This document shows positions 50,871-51,946 of a DNA stretch of 51,946 nt, piece by piece. Below the pieces are notes generated by a model. The model ran no database searches and had not been told where the DNA came from. It worked only from the letters and a program-made list of their open reading frames with translations. The stretch's first letter is position 1. Each line of letters opens with the position of its first letter. The stretch covers positions 1 to 51,946 of the forward strand of contig MSHJ01000004.1 in NCBI GenBank assembly GCA_001941065.1, written 5' to 3'. This DNA is from Alistipes sp. Zagget8. GTDB taxonomy: Bacteria; Bacteroidota; Bacteroidia; Bacteroidales; Rikenellaceae. The translations under genes were made by a program, and so were the position numbers.

Positions 50871-51759
50871 ACGGCTGCTGGTCGTTGTCGGGCCGACGGG
50901 TTCGGGCAAGACGGACCTGAGCATCCGTCTGGCTCTCCATTATGCCGCCCCGATCCTTTCGACCGATTCGCGCCAGGTTTACCGGGGGATGCCGATCGGT
51001 ACGGCACAGCCTTCGGCTGGTCAACTACAAACGGTTGAACATCATTTTATTGCCTCGCATGACCTCAAGGATAACTTGAGCTGCGGGGAATACGAGGTGC
51101 AGGCTTTGGCCCGTCTCGAACAGCTTTTCACGACACACGATTATGTGGTGGCCGTCGGCGGGTCGGGACTTTATGTCCGGGCGTTGTGCGAAGGCATGGA
51201 CGACTTGCCGCAGGCCGATGAATCCTTGCGGGCCGAACTGAACCGGCGTCTGACGGACGAAGGGATCGAGTCGCTTGCCGCGCAGCTTCGCGAACTCGAT
51301 CCGGTCTATTACGAGACGGTGGATCGCAGCAATCCGGCGCGTGTCGTGCGGGCGTTGGAGGTGTGCCTCCAGACCGGACGCCCCTACTCCGAGCAGCGCA
51401 CCGGCGAACGACGGCCGCGGCCGTTTGAAATTGTGAAGATAGGCATCGACCTGCCGCGTGAGGAGCTTTACGACCGCATCGACCGCCGGGTGGATCAGAT
51501 GCTGGCCGACGGACTGGAAGCCGAGGCCCGGGCGTTATACCCTTACCGGGCGCTGAATGCGCTCCAGACGGTGGGCTATCGTGAGTTTTTCGACTATTTC
51601 GACGGACGCATCGGCTATGACGAGGCTGTGGAGCTGATTAAGCGCAATTCGCGGCGTTATGCCAAGCGTCAGCTCACGTGGTTTCGCCGCGATTCGGAGA
51701 TTCGTTGGTTTGCGCCCGACGATGATGCGGCGATCATCGCCCATATCGATTCGAAATAG
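50860..51759 (+). CDS. miaA: tRNA dimethylallyltransferase
   Basis: 299 residues from ATG 50860 (MPTKRLLVVVGPTGSGKTDLS). The P-loop GPTGSGKT is at residues 10-17. The DSRQVYRGMPIGTAQPS segment, HHFIASHDL, VVAVGGSGLYVRAL and the YxKRQLTWFR motif near the C-terminus are diagnostic for MiaA. It adds a dimethylallyl group to A37 of tRNAs that read codons starting with U. It is translationally linked to the preceding gene by an 11-base overlap; an upstream ATG at 50836 is less likely. Confidence 0.95.
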   Translation: MPTKRLLVVVGPTGSGKTDLSIRLALHYAAPILSTDSRQVYRGMPIGTAQPSAGQLQTVEHHFIASHDLKDNLSCGEYEVQALARLEQLFTTHDYVVAVGGSGLYVRALCEGMDDLPQADESLRAELNRRLTDEGIESLAAQLRELDPVYYETVDRSNPARVVRALEVCLQTGRPYSEQRTGERRPRPFEIVKIGIDLPREELYDRIDRRVDQMLADGLEAEARALYPYRALNALQTVGYREFFDYFDGRIGYDEAVELIKRNSRRYAKRQLTWFRRDSEIRWFAPDDDAAIIAHIDSK

Positions 51760-51806
51760 GAAAAGCGACGGATTTTGGTCTGCCGCAGCGTTATGTTGCG
51801 GATGTT

Positions 51807-51838
51807 TTGGCAAATTTCAAATTATTTTCGTACTTTTG
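51807..51838 (+). promoter_or_regulatory. promoter of tRNA-Leu
   Basis: TTG at 51807-51809, 21 bases, then TACTTTTG at 51831-51838, 26 bases before the tRNA. Confidence 0.68.
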
Positions 51839-51863
51839 CGCTCGTCTTTCGCTGAAAGACTGC

Positions 51864-51946
51864 GCCCGGATGGTGGAATCGGTAGACACGCCGGACTTAA
51901 AATCCTGTGGCCAGTAATGGCCGTGCCGGTTCGACCCCGGCTCCGG
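51864..51946 (+). tRNA. tRNA-Leu (UAA), 3' end cut by the window edge
   Basis: GCCCGGA acceptor, D arm GGTGGAATCGGTAGACAC, anticodon stem-loop with CTTAAAATC (anticodon TAA), a long variable arm (GGCCAGTAATGGCC) typical of class II tRNAs, and T arm GCCGGTTCGACCCCGGC. The window stops at TCCGG, a few bases before the end. Confidence 0.93.

Overview
The window looks like the chromosome of a GC-rich gut member of Bacteroidota, most like Alistipes/Rikenellaceae. That rests on the Bacteroidota -7 promoter motif TAnnTTTG (often with TTG about 19 bp upstream) in front of many genes, SusD-era style lipoproteins, an LruC-domain protein, a DUF4988/BspA surface protein, a GGGtGRT protein and Bacteroidales-type tyrosine integrase. 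The genus is inference.

Region 1 (1-4.3 kb): metX (cut by the window edge) and metY on the minus strand, preceded by a methionine-codon-rich leader peptide and an attenuator terminator, then an LruC lipoprotein. Region 2 (4.3-11.7 kb): an RND efflux operon (adaptor, pump, outer membrane factor, TetR) with a divergent AraC regulator. Region 3 (11.9-14.8 kb): class I aldolase, D-lactate-type dehydrogenase and phosphoglycerate mutase in one glycolysis/fermentation cluster. Region 4 (15-20.5 kb): a redox cluster of cupin-CMD protein, aldo/keto reductase, iron-sulfur flavoprotein, membrane polyferredoxin and Tat-exported aldo/keto reductase with C-terminal Fe-S motifs. Region 5 (20.6-28.6 kb): MATE exporter, Crp/Fnr regulator, second RND efflux operon. 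Region 6 (28.6-36.2 kb): metallo-beta-lactamase-fold enzyme, flavodoxin with DUF2023 partner, TetR and methyltransferase, sigma-54 response regulator with only a remnant of its kinase, and a GH3 beta-glucosidase. Region 7 (36.3-38.3 kb): NifU-like protein plus GGGtGRT protein behind a structured leader.

Region 8 (38.4-48.5 kb) is an integrated island between two copies of tRNA-Gly(GCC). It is more AT-rich, has a tyrosine recombinase at its right end, and carries matched GGTWAAAC arm-type repeats just inside both ends. It holds a surface-protein operon behind a possible bistable RNA leader and several unknown genes. Three minus-strand reading frames there (38774-39226, 44294-45115, 45027-45245) are interrupted only by TGA codons (4, 3 and 1), mostly at positions that read well as tryptophan, yet they keep intact promoters and terminators. 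Other island genes use TGG for Trp and some end in TGA, so the island is mixed.

Region 9 (48.5-51.9 kb): nitroreductase, an acyl-CoA reductase-like protein (possibly on a leaderless GTG mRNA), a pRiA4b ORF-3-like protein overlapping miaA, and the start of tRNA-Leu(UAA), itself an expected MiaA substrate.

The most unusual signals are the Met attenuator at 1459-1628, the TGA-interrupted frames of the island, and the two-state RNA leader at 42417-42645.
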